Positions 1 through 12,381 of a stretch of DNA of 64,000 nt are shown here, one piece after another. This stretch comes from Malus domestica. Taxonomy: Eukaryota; Streptophyta; Magnoliopsida; Rosales; Rosaceae. The DNA is taken from positions 1,190,501-1,254,500 of the forward strand of contig NC_091675.1 in NCBI RefSeq assembly GCF_042453785.1. Reading direction: 5' to 3'. The translations under genes and the position numbers were made by a program. The notes beneath the pieces are model-generated. The model was given only the letters and a program-made list of their open reading frames with translations, was not told where the DNA came from and ran no database searches. The stretch's first letter is position 1. Each line of letters opens with the position of its first letter.

Positions 1-355
1 GTTTCATTCCATTTTTCCATGGTAGTGGTTGTGCGATCCATTGGAGGGTTGTCTTGTCAGCCAAGTAGAGCAGAATATAAGTGAGTGAATGTGGGAGACA
101 GCCAAAAACATTTAAAGGTTAGCAACAGTTGACAAAACATCTTTTTAGGGCCCCCTGGGAACCACACGGGACCCACATCCTTCTCACTCTATCTCTCTTG
201 ACTCTGTTGACTCCCCCCTTCCTCTCTATATTTATATCTCTAATTCCATCCCTAACTCTCCACCTCCACTTCTCTTCTTCTTCCTCTTTTTTCTCTTACG
301 TTGCTAATCTATCATTTTCCAGCTTAATCAGCTAGATTAATTAGGTGATTGACCA
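1..355 (+). promoter_or_regulatory. WAT1: WAT1 upstream region and 5' leader
   Basis: No other gene is visible upstream. A TATA-like stretch (tatatttatatctc) lies near 225-240, and the stretch from about 240 to 310 is rich in CT, as plant 5' leaders often are. The leader runs to the ATG at 356, which sits in the good context ccaATGGCG. The transcription start is inferred, not seen. Confidence 0.5.
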
Positions 356-3300
356 ATGGCGGACGCAGCAGGTTCGGCCTCTGCAAAGAGAATGTGTTCG
401 GTGCCTGAGAGGCTCCAACTGCATGGTGCCATGCTGGCCTTGCAGTTTGGCTATGCAGGTTTTCATGTCGTCTCAAGAGCTGCCCTAAACATGGGCATTA
501 GCAAGCTCGTTTTCCCAGTTTACAGAAACATCATAGCTCTTCTCCTCCTCCTTCCCTTTGCCTATTTTCTAGAGAAGTACATACTGCGAAATGATTTTCT
601 TATACACTTTTTATCTTTCTATACGTTTATGTTTATTTCTGTCCATTAATTTCTTTTATTTATTTTTTAATTAAAAAACAAGAATGTGTGTTGAGGAGAG
701 AAAATGATTGTGCGCTTATTTATAATTAATAAAAATTGCATATTGAGATTAATTAACACGTTCATCTTGTTATTTTTTCTTGGCTCCATCAGGAAGGACA
801 GACCTGCAATCACTCTAAACTTTCTCATCCAGTTCTTCCTCCTTGCGCTTGTTGGGTATGATGAAATATACTTACACATTTGAACAGTCGAGACCTATAT
901 TGTTGCGCTAATTAACTATTTAATAATCACCTTTTTATTCATTAATTAATTTTCTTAATTTACAGAATTACAGCAAACCAAGGATTCTACTTGCTGGGGT
1001 TAGACAACACATCACCCACCTTTGCTTCTGCAATCCAAAACTCCGTCCCTGCCATTACCTTCCTCATGGCAGCCATACTCCGGTAACGTTATTAATTTAC
1101 ATAATGAGTCACAACATTTTAATTCCTAAGTCTTTTAAGAAAAAAAAAATTACTTTGTTAACAAGTGTTTCACTTTTATGCATCTAAATAACATTAAATA
1201 AATTAATATTGCAGGATAGAGCACGTAAGACTGAACCGAAAAGATGGTATTGCCAAGGTGCTCGGAACGGTCTTCTGCGTCGCCGGAGCGTCTGTAATCA
1301 CGCTCTACAAGGGCCCCACCATATACAGTCCAACTCCTCCACTCCAGATGATGAGATTGATGAGCAGTACTACTACCTCTGCAATCTCATCAACATCTTC
1401 GTCAGCAATAGTGTCGACTCTCTCATCGCTTGGCGATGCAAAGGGGAAGAGCTGGACTCTGGGCTGCCTCTACCTGATCGGACACTGCCTGTCGTGGTCC
1501 GGTTGGCTCGTGTTGCAGGCGCCGGTTCTGAAGAAGTACCCGGCCAGGCTCTCAGTGACATCGTACACGTGTTTCTTTGGGCTGATACAGTTCATCATAA
1601 TTGCTGCAGTTTTTGAGAGAGACGGTCAGGCTTGGATCTTTCACAACGGTGGTGAAGTCTTCAGCATTCTCTACGCGGTACGTATTAGTAGCCAGGCTCA
1701 TTACCTAATGACGATCACTGTTTCTTAATTCTCAGTTAAAACTAAAAAGCCTTCTTAATACAAAAAAATTTCAAGCTTCGCCTGGTTTATACTTACTAGA
1801 GCATTTAATTATACAAATGTTTCATGTAAAAAAAAAGTGGCATTATTTATAAGGTAATACATCCAATTGTTATAAAATGAAGAGCATGCTCCTCAGGAAA
1901 TTCGTCGTATCTGTTGTATATCCTCTTTTTCCATCTTTTATATTACATGACACGCATTAAGAAAGTCAATTCTTTTCATAGCTTTTGAATATTCTTCTTT
2001 CATGCTTCATTCTTCGATTATGGCTATGGCGTGATGTGCCATTTTTCTGGTTCGTTAACAAAAGCTGTCGGAAGCAAAAAGTTAAAGTCCGACTAGTCAT
2101 CAGAAATAAAAGGCACAACTTGTTCATATGCGAACCAGTTGCTTCTTACTTAAAAAGTTTCTGGGGGTGAAAATTCAAAAGCAATAATGCAGGGTGGTGG
2201 GTATTGAAAATGAAATGAACTATACTGATTCTTTCTTTTTATTTTTTTGTATTTGTGTAGGCTTCCTTTTTTTTCCCTCTATATTTTTGTTTTGTGGTTA
2301 AATGGAATTATAAAATTGCAGGGAGTGGTTGCATCAGGGATCGCATTCGCTGTACAGATATGGTGCATCGACAGAGGGGGCCCTGTCTTCGTGGCCGTAT
2401 ATCAACCTGTTCAGACCCTCGTTGTCGCTATAATGGCCTCCGTCGCTTTGGGAGAAGAGTTCTACTTGGGCGGGTACGTACTTCATACCCCTGATCACCA
2501 CTACCTGGGTTCATATAAATATGGAAATTTTAACGAAAAACTCCTGATATTGTTATCTTTAACGAAAAATCACATTTTTATACTAAAAAGTCAATTATGT
2601 TATTATTTATTTTGTTTATCATTAAAACTCAAAATTTTGTAATCTTTTTTATTAATTTTTGTTATAAATAATATAATAGAGAAACTTCAGTAGTTTTCCG
2701 ACTTGGAATGATATCGTTTACAAAAGTATGGAACTCCTATTTTTGTCCCATGGTGATTGTACTGGTGTGAGAGCTGCCATAATTTAAGCAGTCCTACTAC
2801 ATTTTCTCTCTCCATAAAATGTTTATCTGAAAGTTTTGGGATTCATTCACAAATAGGTTGACAAGTCTAAAGATTGATAACAAAGATGTAGTGTATATAC
2901 CAATCTTCACCGATTTGAGCATAGATAACAAAAAATTATTATGTGGTATTAAAATACACTATATATCAAGTAATATAACATTTCAGCTTTGTTTAATATG
3001 TGTTTAATTTATTTATTAATATTATACTTCAAAATATAAATTCATTATCATACACCCATATTTTGATACGTAAATTCGTTATTACAACTTTAAAAAGAGA
3101 GAGACACACACACATATATATATATTAATAAATGAACAAGATTTTGAATAATCCAGAAGTTATGTAAAACAGATGCATCATAGTTTGGCCTCATCTTTGT
3201 TGTTGTGGAATATAAATATATCTTAATTATTGGTCTTGTACAACATTGGACAGGATCATTGGGGCAGTGCTGATCATAGTGGGACTATACCTTGTGCTGT

Positions 3301-3458
3301 GGGGTAAAAACGAAGAAAGAAAGTTCGCTCAACTAATTACTCAAGCAAGCGGCAGGGTTGGAAGCCAGTCCACTCCAGAGCACACAAACAACAGGAAAAT
3401 CCAAACCAAAGCGTCCCTCACTCAGCCACTCATCCCTCCATCCACCGAAAATGTTTGA
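356..3458 (+). CDS. WAT1: WAT1 (WALLS ARE THIN 1) EamA-type transporter
   Basis: Six exons fit GT-AG rules and one frame: 356-576, 793-855, 966-1082, 1215-1677, 2322-2473 and 3254-3458 (1221 nt, 406 aa). The product is very close to what I remember of Arabidopsis WAT1: VPERLQLHGAMLALQFGYAG near the N-terminus, then ITANQGFYLLGLDNTSPTF and GVVASGIAFAVQIWCIDRGG, and a C-terminal tail ending in STENV. The family has ten membrane spans built from two EamA repeats. WAT1 is a tonoplast protein that exports auxin from the vacuole and affects secondary wall formation and vascular pathogen resistance. The loop after the fourth exon's start (about residues 155-180) is Ser/Thr-rich and variable, as in relatives. 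No frame damage is seen. Length matches the family (about 390-400 aa). Confidence 0.95.
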
Positions 3459-4032
3459 TTGCCATTTTCTAACTTTTAACGACAATCTTGGGCCCTTCTC
3501 CGTCAAGAGATGTCAGGGGACACAAAAAAAAAAAAAAAAAAAGTACTGCCGTAGCCATATAATATATCAGAAAGCTTTGTGTGTGTAATGAAGGTGTTCT
3601 TTCCTTTTTCTCTTTGTTTTTTGATCACTTTTACTCAATCGCTTTCTTTAGTAGAAGAAGGAGGAAAATCAAAGAGCGGGAGAGATCTCCCGCGGGGGGG
3701 GATGAATATATATCATCGTTATCATTGTCAGCTATGTGGGGACTCAGAGCCTTAAATCTCATATGCTTTAATTATATGTTAATTTTATGGTTTGATTAAA
3801 TGAAAAAAAATAGGTTTTCCTACACAGTCAAGGGCTCAAAGCTAGTTAGTGGATTCTCATTAAAGGTGAATTTGAACTACATTATTCTGGCTAACCCATA
3901 ATCCACTTCCCCATCCCTTTAGTAATAATATCGTTTGTGAAAAACAATGCTGGCTAGTTGATGCTCTTCATATCACAACAAATAAACTCATATAGTTAAT
4001 TACATTTTATCACATTGAACCATGATACTTTT
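3459..4032. other. WAT1 3' flank, no gene seen
   Basis: AT-rich sequence holding the likely WAT1 3' UTR, with an A-run near 3523-3541 and a tgaaaaaaaataggt stretch near 3800. No open frame resembles a protein. It ends where the Cassandra element begins. Confidence 0.4.
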
Positions 4033-4194
4033 TGTTACATCCCACATCATCCAGGTGAGTGGATCTTGTAAGCCTTATATGTATATTCCCATCTCTACCT
4101 AGCATGAGGCCTTTTGGGAGCTCACTGGTTTCCGGTTCTATCGAAACTCCGAAGTTAAGTGAGTTCGTGCGAGAGCAATTCCATGATGGGTGAC

Positions 4195-5546
4195 TGTTGA
4201 CCCTAAAAACTACTAAGCCTACGTGGCACGCATGCCGAGTAATCTATAAGCTAACTACGTCCTTCGGTGAATGCGGGGCGTGCCAACTCGTCGGCCAAGC
4301 TCGGCTGAGAAGTAAAATTTGTTGATGTTGCGTTGGGTCGCGCTACTGACTTCTGCGTCTTGCGATTGCGGCCGAGAAAGGAACACGTCTCGGCCTCTTG
4401 GATTCTCGAGCCTGAAGACAAGGCTACTATTCTTACGAAGTTCACGAATCGAATTCGGCTTTCAATGTGCCGAATGTAATAACTGTAACACCTCAGTTTG
4501 CCGAGAAGGCTGATGAGATGACCTCGACCAATAAGGATTCAGGAATCCTTCTCGACCGAGACTTGGATAGGTAATCGACCGTCCTCGCCGTAGTGCTGTT
4601 GATGCCAACAGAAGATGCTGCGAGACCGACTGATTCTACGGTGACAGAGCTATCTATGCCGACTTAAGATATCACCAGCTATTTTCACAGTGTTGTTGAT
4701 GCCAACGGAAGATGTGTCAGCGAAAAGAGAAAATGAAAAATCTCAAAGTTGTTGAGAGAGTTTGCGCAGGGCAGTTTTGTGTTGAATTGCAGGGGGCTCT
4801 TGAATGTTGCACTTCCTCTGTATTTATAGGACTGATGTACGTATTTACCGCGGCCTGGATGATAAGCCTGGATGATAAGCAGAACGTTTCAATTGCATCT
4901 GGAGACTTGGTAATGGAATATTCTGAAACACGAAATGGCGACACCATACGGATCTGGACGGCAAATGGGACTTCTATATGCTAATCTACTTTATTCCAAC
5001 CTTTGACTTTATCTTTTATCCCATTACTTCATTAGTTGGAAAGCCACACACGGCAATTCAATTCTCAAAACAATCACCTTGCTTTTCTCAATGCTTATTT
5101 GCCCTACACGTTGCAGATGTCTATCCAATTACCTATTGGAATTCACCCAATCCGCAAGTTTCCTATGCATGCATGAAGACCATGTGTCCCAACAATTGCT
5201 TTGCCATCTTATCGCCACCATGTGTAGAATTATTTCCCAAGCATATCACCATTTTTTCCCTCAACCTCATCGTATGCATGCAGATCCGTCAACCAAAATT
5301 GATCCAAACCACACATTCAAACCAATTCGAATCGTGCTGCTTGTTTCCAGCCTGAGATATATTTTCCATCTTTCATAAGAAAAAACAAGATAAATCACTA
5401 TTAAAAGATAATTATGATAACAATCACAATATTATCCTTCAATAATTACAAAATTATCTTCACTTCTTTTCATCCAACGGTTATGAGCAACGTCTATTCA
5501 ACGGCCTTGATTGTACAGGCCGAAGATGTAATTTCGGGTCCAAACA
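4195..5546. mobile_element. Solo LTR (1352 bp) nested inside Cassandra
   Basis: This segment interrupts the first Cassandra LTR exactly inside its 5S-like block. It begins TGTTGACCC and ends GGGTCCAAACA (imperfect inverted termini, TG...CA). A 5-bp duplication GTGAC flanks it (4190-4194 and 5547-5551). A TATA-like gtatttatagg lies near 4818. There is no primer site, internal coding region or second LTR, so a solo LTR left by recombination is the simplest reading. The parent family (Gypsy or Copia) cannot be told from the LTR alone. Its insertion postdates Cassandra. Confidence 0.8.
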
Positions 5547-6077
5547 GTGACCCACTGGGAAGTTCTCGTGTGAGTTCCCAGAAACAAAACCGTGAGGGCG
5601 TGGTCGGGTTCCAAAGTGGGCAATATCATGCTACGGCGAAGTCGAGCCCGGAATGTGGTGGGGGTCCGGGCTGGGATGTGAAAATTTGGTATCAGAGCTG
5701 ATCTCTGGCCGGAAGTGTGCTAATGAGGACGTTGGGCCCCTAAGGGGGTGGATTGTTACATTCCACATCGCTCAGGGGAGTGGATGGGTGACCCACTGGG
5801 AAGTTCTATTGTGAGTTCCCAGAAACAAAACCGTGAGGGCGTGGTCGGGTTCCAAAGTGGGCAATATCATGCTACGGCGAAGTCGAGCTCGGAATGTGAT
5901 GGGGGTCCGGGCCGGGATGTGAAAATTTGGTATCAGAGCTGATCTCTGGCCGGAAGTGTGCCAATGAGGACGTTGGGCCCCTAAGGGGGTGGATTGTTAC
6001 ATTCCACATCGCTCAGGGGAGTGGATCATGTCAGCCTTATATGTATATTCCTATCTCTACCTAGTACGAGGCATTTT

Positions 6078-6176
6078 GGGAGCTCATTGGTTTCGAGTTT
6101 CATCGGAACTCCGAAGTTAAGCGAGTTCGTGCGAGAGCAATCCCATTATGGGTGACCCACTGGGAAGTTCTCATGC
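6078..6176 (+). other. 5S-rRNA-like block within Cassandra LTR
   Basis: The third LTR carries the full 5S-like stretch, including CTCCGAAGTTAAGCGAGTTC (box A/IE region) and a box C-like motif ending in GGGTGACCC. In Cassandra this block can act as an RNA polymerase III promoter. The flanking sequence is LTR, so this is not a ribosomal RNA gene. Confidence 0.8.
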
Positions 6177-6287
6177 GAGTTCCTAGAAACAAAATCGTGA
6201 GGGCGTTGTCGGGGCCCAAAATGGACAATATCGTGCTACGACGAAATCGAGCTGGGATGTGGTGGGGGTCTGGGCCGGAATGTGACA

Positions 6288-7440
6288 AATTCTTTTTTTT
6301 TGAGAAAGAGTGAACCATGATACATTTTAAAATTTCTCAAATTTATATTTTCTGTTTACTTGTTATGGTACTGGGACCAGTTGAGTTTCACAAAAAAAAA
6401 AAAGAAGCAATGGGGTCAATTAGCACCTCTAACTCTAAAAATAATTACAAAATATAGTTGAGTTGTTTTACATGAGATGCTCCTCCAAGTTTCACATTCC
6501 TCTTAGTTGTGGTTTACTTTTTGTATGTAGATGCTTGTGGCACATTTTTTGTTGTTGTTGTTCTGTCCCTTCTCACTGCAATGACCAAAGACTACAATTA
6601 AATGTATATATTGGAAAAATGTAAGTGTTAGAAGTGCAATGTTAGAAAATCAGAACCTGCTGATTTATTTCTAAACTACCTTAAACTTCGGTGTGAAATA
6701 TCTACATATGTATATCACAAATCAGCTCAACTCATAAGTCTATGTGTATAATCACAATAAGAAAATTTTGATATTGGTTAAAGCTGGTCAAATTAGTAAT
6801 TGGTGTTTACGATTCTTTATGTTAGTGCGGTGACAAAATTGCAGGTAAGATTTGATGCATGATTATTTTCAGATCCTAAAATCACATCATTAAAGAGTAC
6901 ATTATTTGAAACTTGAAGGGGTCCAGAATAATAATGATATTAGGTTTTTTCTTTTTCTTTTTTGTAAGAAGTATGCATTTCTTTTATAATGGTAAGCTGC
7001 TTTTCCTTTTAATGATGTGAATGGCATTCATGGTTTTCATTAAACAATGCAGATATGAATGCTCTTTAAAAGTTGAACTGTATGTTTTTTGCGTCTAAAC
7101 AAATATTTTATATTTCTTCCTACATGAAAAAAAAAAGGGTTGAACTGTTGCCTTGCCTGCCCTTAGTCCTAACAACATTCCAAGAAAAATGTATAAAAAC
7201 TAATATAAGTGAATATTGTTAAAGTTTATTATAGTGATAGATTCAAATAGAGAACTGTTATTAGCACTTCAAAAATTTCATTATACACTCATCATAAGTG
7301 TATTTTTCATTCTAATTATAGAAAGTTTGGAATGCCAAATAAGATTTTTAAAGTGTTAATAACAGTTCCCTTCAAATACTGTGAAAGTTTATTATAGTGA
7401 TAGATCCAATTTCGACCTTTGAAAAAAAAAAATAAGAAAC
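6288..7440. other. Intergenic, AT-rich
   Basis: No coding frame or RNA gene is recognised between Cassandra and the 3' end of the NPF gene. Two similar stretches (taaagtttattatagtgatag near 7218 and 7384, with related flanks about 165 bp apart) indicate a small decayed tandem duplication. The NPF 3' UTR probably occupies the last 100 bases or so. Confidence 0.35.
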
Positions 7441-7482
7441 ATAAGCTTAAACAATGAATCTGTATTGGAACTGGCATCATCA

Positions 7483-8431
7483 TCACTCTTCGTCCTCATC
7501 TATCATACTAGTGCTAGTACCGTGCCTGCCTTTGTAATACCGAGCCACCCACAAATACACCAAGAAATTAACCCCATTAATGGCGGTCAAGATCCAATAA
7601 AAGTAATTAAGCTTGCTCTTATTCAAATCATTCCTCAGCCAACCTTCTTGTACTCCGCCCGTCGTACCCTCAATGATCTTAACAAGCGCCGTGCTCAGCC
7701 AACTCCCGATCCCAATCTCACTCAAAAACATCGCACTACTAATGCTCCTAGTACCGTCCGTGGCCTCATCGTAAAAAAACTCCAACTGTCCAACGTACGT
7801 AAAAACCTCGGCGGTCCCCATGAGGAAGAACTGCGGAAGCAACCAAAACACGCTCATTTTGCTCAACGGACTCAACTCATCTCGGCGTTTCTTCTCGACC
7901 AAGGCAGCCGAGGCCATGGCGAATATGGAGACAAAGAGTCCGACCCCCATTCGCTGTAACGATGTCATGCCACGCGGGTGGCCTGTGCGTTTGCGAATGA
8001 TTGGGACCATAAACTTTTCGTAAATGGGGACGAGGATTAGGGCGTTGATAGCTGCGAAGAAGGGGACAGAGCCTGCTGGGATTTCAAAGTTATGGCCCAG
8101 TTTGCGGTCGGTTTTGCTGGCTTGGCTGACGAAGAAAGTTGAGAGTTGAGAGAATGATAGGGCGAGAGCTATGGTTGATGCCCATATGGGGAGAACCCTA
8201 ATGAAGCATTTGAATTCTTCTACTTGGGTCACTGTACATAGCATCCAACGACTCTTTGGGTTGCCCTCTGGGTCTGTCATCACAGCTGCCTTGTCCAAAA
8301 ACCTGCATATTAACCAATTGATTAAGTGGCTAACTAACATATAACTTATAACTAAATCATACAAATGAGATTCTTTCATTAAGCTCATGTTCATGTTCAT
8401 TAAGCTTGCGCACACTGCACAAAACAGTTAG

Positions 8432-8477
<46 letters not shown>

Positions 8478-11400
8478 GTATGTACACTATTTGATAAAAG
8501 ATAGAGCTTAACTATATATGCATTGCTATTTATGCAGCCCAAAAACGAGACATATTAAGACTCACTTGTACTGTGCAGTGTGCGCTAGCTTCCGGACACC
8601 GAAGATATCAGACTTGTCAGTCTTAACCTCATAAAGCTGAGCATCACGCGCCACCTCAACTCCGCTCCAATGGTTCCTCACTGAGGCCACAACAACCTGA
8701 ATAAATCTGGTGAAAGGACTCCCCATAGGCTTCTGATAACGATAGTACCGAACACCGGCGGCAAGGATGACGACGGAGCAGATCATCAACCCCGTCGGGA
8801 TTCCGAAACCCCAAGTCCACCCCTTCTTATCTTGTATGTAAACCAATACCGTGATCCCCAAGAGTGCGCCCATGTTTATGGCAAAGAAGAACCAATTGAA
8901 GAACGAGTATTTCTTTACCATTTCTCTTGAATCAGCCTCGTCGAATTGATCGGCCCCAAAGGACGAAACACACGGTTTTATGCCGCCGGTTCCAAGGGCG
9001 ATGAGACCAAGCGCGCCGTAGAGGAAGGCCGTCTGGCTATTGGTAGCTTGGTTGCATGGTCGAACCGTGCATGGCGGTGGACGAAAGCTGTCTACGGAGG
9101 CTGATACTGTCAACAAGACCATACCCTATAAAACAAACATTGAATTTATTACACCACCATCTTTTGAGAATTTTTGCGTTTTCACAAAATTTATTGAAAT
9201 TTTAGAAATTATGTTAATACACGTTGAGATTTTAAATTGTTTTCACGTAACTTCATACATTCAAAATCAACTGACAAGTTTAACCATAAGTTTTGAATTA
9301 GCTACACATCCTTGAGTTTTAAGCCTATTTTCACATGCCTGTAAGGGCTTTTATAGAAAACACTTATACTTATAAATTATTTTACTAAATTACTTGTATT
9401 ATGAACACGCTAAGATTTATATTAAGAATTCAAGTGTTTCTTTAACATAACATTGAGAAATACTTTTCAAAAACGTTCCATTACTAAAAAATATTACTTA
9501 ACTTTTTGTCAAACGGTAAATTAGAAACTTTTAATTGTCAAAAAAACTCTTCCATCACTTCCAATAAAAATCCCAAAATAACCCAATAAATCTAATGGGC
9601 GTAACAAAGTTGATGAAAATCCAAAATGATGGGCTTTCATACCACAGTATAGATACAAGAGAAAATGATGATGGTTTTGAAGCGGCCCAAGTAAGCATCA
9701 GCCACAAATGCTCCAAATAGTGTGAGGACGTAGGCAGCTCCGATCCAATCCGTCACATGAGTCGCCGCGTTCGGCAGCGCCTGCCGCATCTCGAAGACCA
9801 AATAGGCCACCATGTTCACCGCAATTGCAAAAAATGCCAGCCTCTCAGCCACCTCATTCACTACAATCAATTAAGTTAAAAAAAAAAAAAAAACCATAAA
9901 CTAATTCAATCTTAGTTAATCAAATTTAACATAAACAATTAATTCAATCTTAGTAAAAAGCACCTATGATAAATGGTGAGGCCTTCCATCCTCCTGTTGT
10001 TTGCTTGTCTGCAATTCCCCCCCTGAAGTCCACACATCCATTGCTTACCAATGTTGTGGTTAGGCTTCCTTCCTGCATGTTGATGTTAATTAGTATATAG
10101 CTAATTTTATTCAGAGGCCTTTAGATCTTTGTCCGAAAGCTTCAGCTGCTTTCGGATTTTGTTAAGTTCCATTTTCACAAAGTTCCATTTTCATATCAAT
10201 TTCAGTTCAGTTGATTTTTTCTCGTGGATGTTTTGCTCTTTATAGTAAAACTGAAAATATATGTTGATTTACGCATCATTTACTCACATTTGAATCTTTA
10301 ATACTATAGTATTATGGGTGATTCGGGAGTGAGGTGCTTAAAAAAAAGCACATATGAAAAAAAGCTGTGAGGGTTTTAGGTGTTTGGTAAACTGAAAAAA
10401 ATGACTTATTTTGGAAGCTGCTGTGAGAATAAGCTGAAATTAAAGGAAAAAGTTGAAGCTACTATTTGTATCTTTGGAAAATTGATTTTTTTTCAAAGCA
10501 CACGGAGTTACAGTGCTCCTTTAATGAAAAGACCCACTATCAGATTGTTTTTTTTTTTTTTTCAAAAGCACTTTTACAAAAAAGTTTACCAAATACTCTA
10601 CTGATTTATTTCATAGCCGCTTATTCTCACAACAGTTTTTTTTCAAAGCACAGCAATACCAAACCAGCCATCTACAACTTAAAGTGAAACGAAAAACATT
10701 CTAAAAACTCATAAACAAAAATAAAATAAAATAAACTGTGGTATATATGTAAAAAAGATACAATAAATCCGTGTTACAAGGAGGGTATTAAAAAATTATA
10801 GAGGTTATTAAACATGTAAAGAGCGACCCCAAACCATCATGGCTCCCCGCTTTGCGAGGATTGGAGAAAAAACATCTATCGTATTCATTCTTATCCTTGC
10901 TTTGCAAATAAGCTATTTCAATAGATTAACATGTGATATAAGTAAATAAACATGAACGAGTTTTACAAAGTTAAAAAGACTACCATAAATAAAGGATGAT
11001 ATTGGCTAATGCAATCTCCTTCTTTCACCAATCAAACATATACAATAGAAATTAGAGGCTTTTAATTTCCACCCGAATCACATTGCCTTCATTTCATATT
11101 CCATCAACGTCTGTCATGTAATCGAAGGACAAGGCGAAGAAGATGATATGTGAAGTCAAGAAAACACAAGAGGAAGAAGTTTGTCTGAGGAATGCTAAAT
11201 CCTAATGAAGTAAGGGGTATATAACAAGAAGTAGAAGAAATATGAGGGGGGAAAAAAAAGAGTGAAAAGAAACAGGAAAGTACGAATCCGTACAATTCCA
11301 CAAGCCCTCAACAGGAAACTACACTTATGGGTGAATTTGATATCTTTTGTTCATGGTCATAATGGTGTGTTTGCTTCTTTATACTCAAATTCGAATTCCT

Positions 11401-11677
11401 ATATCAAAGTCATTAAAATATCGTATTATCAGAAAATATTTTTACCTTCTTGACAGTCTCAAAATCTTCAAATTTTCCCATGGAGGGCTGAATGAAGGAC
11501 TTTTGCTTCTTTATACTCAAATTCGAATTCCTATATCAGAGTCATTTAAAATATCGTATTATCAGAAAATATTTTTACCTTCTTGACAGTCTCAAAATCT
11601 TCAAATTTTTCCATGGAGGGCTGAATGAAGGACTGTTCGAAATACGATTCGTCAGCAGTTGATTTAGGTTGCTCCAT
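7483..11677 (-). CDS. NRT1/PTR family (NPF) proton-coupled transporter
   Basis: On the minus strand, five exons join in one frame: 11677-11579, 10072-9964, 9860-9643, 9125-8566 and 8302-7483 (1806 nt, 601 aa). The short first exon encodes 33 residues starting MEQPKSTADESYFEQS and ends in a GT donor; the second begins EGSLTTTLVSNGCVDF. Exon 3 carries the ExxER proton-coupling motif (NEVAERLAFF). Later hallmarks include GTGGIKPCVSSFGADQFDE and FNWFFFAINMGALL. The family has twelve membrane spans and moves nitrate, di/tripeptides or hormones with protons. Sequence recall places it nearest the NPF5/NPF8 peptide-transporter clades, but the substrate cannot be assigned. Intron 1 is 1.5 kb and holds a MITE and a partial copy of exon 1. 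Confidence 0.9.
8434..8477. repeat. (CA)n(TA)n microsatellite in NPF intron 4
   Basis: An uninterrupted CA run of about 34 bases passes into a TA run. It lies wholly inside the intron between exons 4 and 5, so length changes would not alter the protein. Confidence 0.95.
10313..10675. mobile_element. hAT-like MITE in NPF intron 1
   Basis: Inverted sub-terminal sequences face each other: GTGTTTGGTAAACTGAAAAA with CTGCTGTGAGAATAAGCTG on the left, and CGCTTATTCTCACAACAG and GTTTACCAAATACTCT on the right. This layout, with A/T runs and no ORF, is typical of abundant short hAT-derived MITEs in rosids. Exact ends and a target duplication could not be fixed by eye. Confidence 0.6.
11371..11633. repeat. 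132-bp tandem duplication covering the 3' half of NPF exon 1
   Basis: Two units, 11371-11502 and 11503-11633, are nearly identical. The right one contains the last part of the coding first exon and its GT donor (minus strand); the left one is an intronic copy with its own in-frame ATG, the same FEDFETVKK coding end and the same donor. The left copy could in principle serve as an alternative first exon. Confidence 0.85.
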
Positions 11678-12372
11678 TGAAGCTCAATTAACCAAACTTT
11701 GAGTTTTCAGGCAATGCTTTCTTCAAAGGGCTAGCTAGTCAGGAGATTTAAAAGCAAGCTGACTAACGTGTGATAACATATTTAAACTAAGTTGGTCGAT
11801 GTCATTACAAAATAAATTTAAGGTTGTTTCTGTTTGTTCTAATTCAACTTCTGACTTATATGATTTGGACTGTTTGTTTCAAGAGTTTGTTGGGGGCGGC
11901 ACTGTAAACATAACGGATTAATTAATCCCACGAGTCGGGAGGTTGAGCAAAATGTTGGATAATAAGGCAAGGTGGTGGTGGTTACAATGGAGCTGTTGTG
12001 TACACAGCCTCAAACGTAATAAAATGGAAGACGTAGGAAGTAGTCAGACTGCCGGCTAAACACTTGGTCAAAAGGAGAAAGGACAAAGAGGAGCCATATG
12101 GCACATACATCACACAAGATACTCTCCTTCGTTCTGTTTGAGGGTGTTATTAAATGGAAGTCTTGCATTAAAGTGTAAGTTCCAATGACAATACGATGTT
12201 ATAAACTACTTTAATATGAGGAGAGGGTGTTCGAATTCAAACACAAGATGGCATACATATCGCCATGTGGCCCGTGTCCAACTTGCTAAACTCAAATTTG
12301 CTTTGCATTAATTGAGATGAGGATTCGAACTTAGGTGTAATGCGTGGTCCGGCTACATGGCAATATGTATGT
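11678..12372. other. NPF upstream region
   Basis: This is the presumed promoter side of the minus-strand NPF gene. No coding frame is seen. Two inverted arms, around 12251-12271 and 12352-12372 (CATACATATCGCCATGTGGCC against its near complement), may be the ends of a small foldback element. Confidence 0.35.
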
Positions 12373-12381
12373 CCCCTTGCA

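Larger units (their letters stand above)
4033..6287 (+). mobile_element. Cassandra TRIM retrotransposon, tandem form with three LTRs
   Basis: Three LTR copies beginning TGTTACAT (4033, 5754, 5995) are separated by two very short internal domains. Each internal domain has a tRNA-Met primer site TGGTATCAGAGC (5687-5698 and 5928-5939) and a polypurine-like tract before the next LTR. The LTR contains a block matching 5S rRNA (AACTCCGAAGTTAAG through GATGGGTGAC), which is the hallmark of the non-autonomous Cassandra family. The element encodes no protein. The copies differ in length and the first is split by a nested solo LTR. LTR-internal-LTR-internal-LTR chains are known for TRIMs, probably from unequal recombination. 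It is an old, non-coding fossil. Confidence 0.9.

Noticed and set aside
6078-6176. A 5S ribosomal RNA gene
   Set aside because: The 5S-like block is embedded in a Cassandra LTR with primer site and polypurine tract, not in a 5S array.
7465-7959. Plus-strand ORF of 164 aa
   Set aside because: It is the complement of the last NPF exon, whose minus-strand product matches the family throughout.
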